Below, in pieces: positions 61,993 through 64,000 of a stretch of DNA of 64,000 nt (positions are counted from its first letter, which is position 1; each line of letters begins with the position of its first letter). This DNA is from Burkholderiales bacterium (lineage in GTDB: Bacteria > Pseudomonadota > Gammaproteobacteria > Burkholderiales > Burkholderiaceae_B), in the NCBI GenBank assembly GCA_021299735.1, contig JAJTEM010000014.1:186001-250000 (forward strand), given 5' to 3'. The position numbers and the translations under genes were made by a program. The notes under the pieces were generated by a model. That model saw only the letters and a list, made by a program, of their open reading frames with translations, was not told the DNA's origin and searched no databases.

Positions 61993-63486
61993 ATGAATAT
62001 CCACTCTTTCAAGCGCATCAAACTTGCTTTATTGATTTCAACGATCTTGCCAGGCTACTGTTTTGCACAGGAAATTAACCCGAAAGCTTTTTCGTCGTCT
62101 CAGCCTGTGGGACCCATTTCAAAATTTAATCTCGATGCTCAGCCTGATTCATTTTTGGAGTTGTTGCCGACATTGATCGAGTCTGACGCTACTCGTGACG
62201 CAAGACTTGGCCCGATGAAGCGTCCCGCCGAGGCTGAAATTCCAAGTCCACCGACTATCCGTGAATATTTGGTGAAAGACCTTCAGGTTGATGGGGTCTC
62301 TACATTGGCGGCTCGATTTGTGCGTGATTTCGAATTGGCCAAAATGAACGATCCAGCCTATCAAGCGGCCTTATACGAATACCAGGTGGGAGATATCAAT
62401 GCCGATGTTGTTGCACTTGCTTATACCCCCAGGCTTTCTGTACAAAATGCATTTCTTCAGAATGAAAACAATTCGAGAACGACGGTCAGCGTTTCACAGC
62501 CTTTGTTCAATATGCAGCTTTTGGCAACCGTGAAAGAGGAAGACTCCCGTCGAGCCGCCGCGCAAGCGCAAATGCAGATTCGGGAATATGAGTTAAGTGA
62601 GCGACTGTTCGAGGCGGTGGTTCGTCTGATTGAGTCACAAGAGCAGCTCACTGTGAATACTGCGCGCATGGAGGCATTGCAAAACGAGTTTGTCGGCGCC
62701 AAGCGCGAACTGGAGTTGGGTGTCGGGGCGGTAACAGATGTACGTGATGCAGAGACCCGATTGGATCAAGCGCGTGCAGAACAACTCAAGTTCAAGGCCG
62801 CAATCAAGACAGCAACTCGACGTTTGTTCCAGTTGACTGGCGAGAAACCAGATCCAGCCAACTACGCACTCAGCCGAACAGATCGGGTTTCACCAGTGAA
62901 GCCTTCGGATTTTTATATGGCGAGAGCGTTGGACTTCAATAGTGATTTGCTGAAAAGTCGAGCAGAGGAACGCTTAATAGAGCTGGCCGCATTGAAATCA
63001 AAAAGTGCTTATTTGCCCTATGTTGATTTGACTGTTTCGCGCAGTTACAGCAACAGTGGCGACACCCAAAATTCAGGTGTTACTTTTGGTGTCAGTGTTC
63101 CCATCAATGCGGGAACATTTTATGAGGCTTCCGCTGCAACAGCCCGGTTAAGTCAAGCACGTTTGAGCACTCGGGAAATTCTTGAAAAAGTCGAATCCAG
63201 TGTTGAGCAGTCCCACTTCAATGTGGTGGTTGGTCTTGAGGAGGTTAGGGCAAGACTTCAGGCTATTGAGTCAGCCAAATTAAGCGTGACTGCGAACGAA
63301 AAAAGTTTCACGGGTGGAGTTAGAACTCGCCTGGATGTCTTGAACAGTGTTGAAACCCTGTACGTGGTCAATCAGCAATATATTCAAAGCGTGATTGAGC
63401 TTGCAAGAAATTATCTGAAGCTGAGCAATCAGGCGGCCTTGCCTGTCAAGGATACCGTTTCACAGATACATCAAATTTTGTTTTGA
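61993..63486 (+). CDS. TolC-family outer-membrane channel
   Basis: 497 aa from the ATG at 61993, giving a clear signal peptide (IKLALLISTILPGYCFAQ). The N-terminal extension of about 85 residues before the first TolC repeat is longer than usual. Then the outer-membrane efflux repeats: DFELAKMNDPAYQAALYEYQVGDI, a coiled-coil with REYELSERLFEAVVRLIES, and a second repeat LDFNSDLLKSRAEERLIELAAL ending QSVIELARNYLKLSNQ. An upstream in-frame GTG at 61957 is possible. Completes a type I secretion system with the two preceding genes. Confidence 0.88.
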   Translation: MNIHSFKRIKLALLISTILPGYCFAQEINPKAFSSSQPVGPISKFNLDAQPDSFLELLPTLIESDATRDARLGPMKRPAEAEIPSPPTIREYLVKDLQVDGVSTLAARFVRDFELAKMNDPAYQAALYEYQVGDINADVVALAYTPRLSVQNAFLQNENNSRTTVSVSQPLFNMQLLATVKEEDSRRAAAQAQMQIREYELSERLFEAVVRLIESQEQLTVNTARMEALQNEFVGAKRELELGVGAVTDVRDAETRLDQARAEQLKFKAAIKTATRRLFQLTGEKPDPANYALSRTDRVSPVKPSDFYMARALDFNSDLLKSRAEERLIELAALKSKSAYLPYVDLTVSRSYSNSGDTQNSGVTFGVSVPINAGTFYEASAATARLSQARLSTREILEKVESSVEQSHFNVVVGLEEVRARLQAIESAKLSVTANEKSFTGGVRTRLDVLNSVETLYVVNQQYIQSVIELARNYLKLSNQAALPVKDTVSQIHQILF

Positions 63487-63492
63487 GCCAAA

Positions 63493-64000
63493 ATGAATAC
63501 CGCAGTGGTCTCTGATTTATGTCAGAGCAAGTCATTTGATACAAAAAGTCGTAACTTGGCCGACGATTTTTTCCGTCGAGGAGACTGGTTAAGCGCATTG
63601 CATGTCTATGAGGCGATTGATGGAAGTGCTGTCAGTTCAAGCTTGTTGCTTCAAATCGCTGAATGTCATTATCGTTTGGGAGACTACGAGGCGACTTTTG
63701 TTGCATCCAAAAAAGCGGCGGAGTTTCATCAGTCGCTATTGCGTGCCCACCAGCTTCATTCGTATGCTGCCAAAGCATTAGGCAGGTTGTCAGATTGGCT
63801 TGACTCCGTCGCGTTCAATTACAAGCGGTCGCCTGATCATCCCGATTATGCACTTGATTACGCCGACGCGGCGCTTTTCGGTGTTGGGGACGCTGTTACA
63901 GCCCGTCAAATTGTGAGTCGATACGTTGATGATTCTGTACATGGTGAAAGGGCGCAGTGGCTGAATTTAATGAGTCTGGTTTTTGATCGATCAGACAACT
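63493..64000 (+). CDS. TPR-like protein, truncated by the window edge
   Basis: 169 codons visible, running off the right edge. The helical repeat pattern (NLADDFFRRGDWLSALHVYE, LLLQIAECHYRLGDYEATF, QLHSYAAKALGRLSDWLDS) with G-x-x-x-x-A/Y spacing indicates tetratricopeptide-like repeats. No signal peptide. Begins 6 bp after the TolC stop codon, so it is in the type I secretion operon and may be an accessory or substrate-modification protein; the domain beyond the repeats is not visible. Confidence 0.65.
   Translation, partial: MNTAVVSDLCQSKSFDTKSRNLADDFFRRGDWLSALHVYEAIDGSAVSSSLLLQIAECHYRLGDYEATFVASKKAAEFHQSLLRAHQLHSYAAKALGRLSDWLDSVAFNYKRSPDHPDYALDYADAALFGVGDAVTARQIVSRYVDDSVHGERAQWLNLMSLVFDRSDN

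Noticed and set aside
1-64000. CRISPR arrays, tRNA, rRNA or insertion sequences
   Set aside because: No regularly spaced repeats, no T-loop-like GGTTCGAATCC with cloverleaf, no transposase-like protein or terminal inverted repeats were found.

Overview
The window looks like a chromosomal segment of a betaproteobacterium of the order Burkholderiales, with moderate GC. This rests on the ubiE–Tim44–ubiJ–ubiB block, the etfBA–acyl-CoA dehydrogenase block, the fused indolepyruvate oxidoreductase, the large FAD/Fe-S oxidase with a DUF3683-type N-terminus, and the FeS photolyase. A Limnobacter-like organism is my best guess, but that is inference from gene content, not a database match. Nearly all of the sequence is coding. 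I see no rRNA, tRNA, CRISPR array, transposase or integrase.

Region by region: (1) 1-4461, minus strand: a Tad/Flp pilus cluster (flp, tadE-like, cpaB, cpaC, cpaE, start of cpaF). (2) 4712-11243, plus: EcsC-like protein, a 1,199-aa indolepyruvate:ferredoxin oxidoreductase, a PPK2 polyphosphate kinase and two uncharacterised proteins. (3) 11298-24453: a block with the signature of a light/oxidative-stress response. A B12-binding MerR regulator (LitR/CarH type), a DUF2256 microprotein and an FeS photolyase point right. Glutathione peroxidase, GTP cyclohydrolase FolE2 and a tightly overlapping eight-gene lipid-modification operon (FAD oxidoreductase, DUF1365, cyclopropane/methyl-fatty-acid synthase, chalcone-isomerase-like, MFS, DUF3833, SDR, NTF2-like) point left, followed by a diiron ferritin-like protein and hldC. 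(4) 24531-30586, plus: cca, LOG-family hydrolase, GNAT, TSUP exporter, a small secreted protein, a shortened PaiB, an HNH-like protein and argS. (5) 30675-33968, minus: an AT-richer island of four genes (FRG, J-domain, MltR-like, DUF4145) with two recognisable integron attC sites and no integrase, i.e. a small CALIN-type cassette array. (6) 34322-38651: a large FAD/Fe-S oxidase whose 5' end is broken by a frameshift and an apparent internal deletion, then a HIT protein. (7) 38720-39730: a eukaryotic-like F-box/LRR protein resembling GALA-type effectors in architecture. (8) 39752-41925: phoBR with a near-consensus Pho box. (9) 42029-49143, plus: DUF971, ubiE, Tim44-like, ubiJ, ubiB, a sodium:solute symporter and cysM. 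(10) 49113-54955: mltB, a histone-deacetylase-family protein, etfB, etfA and a 601-aa acyl-CoA dehydrogenase. (11) 55025-57635: DUF2784, a membrane microprotein, a LysR regulator and a BASS-family transporter. (12) 57774-64000: a secreted HExxH protein whose Shine-Dalgarno lies in a hairpin, then a type I secretion ABC transporter, HlyD adaptor, TolC and the start of a TPR-like protein.

The most interesting features are the F-box/LRR protein, the integrase-less cassette island, the B12-photosensor/lipid-operon block, and the disrupted oxidase gene. Several palindromes and hairpins sit exactly where regulators or translation control would act; these are sequence observations with no functional proof.
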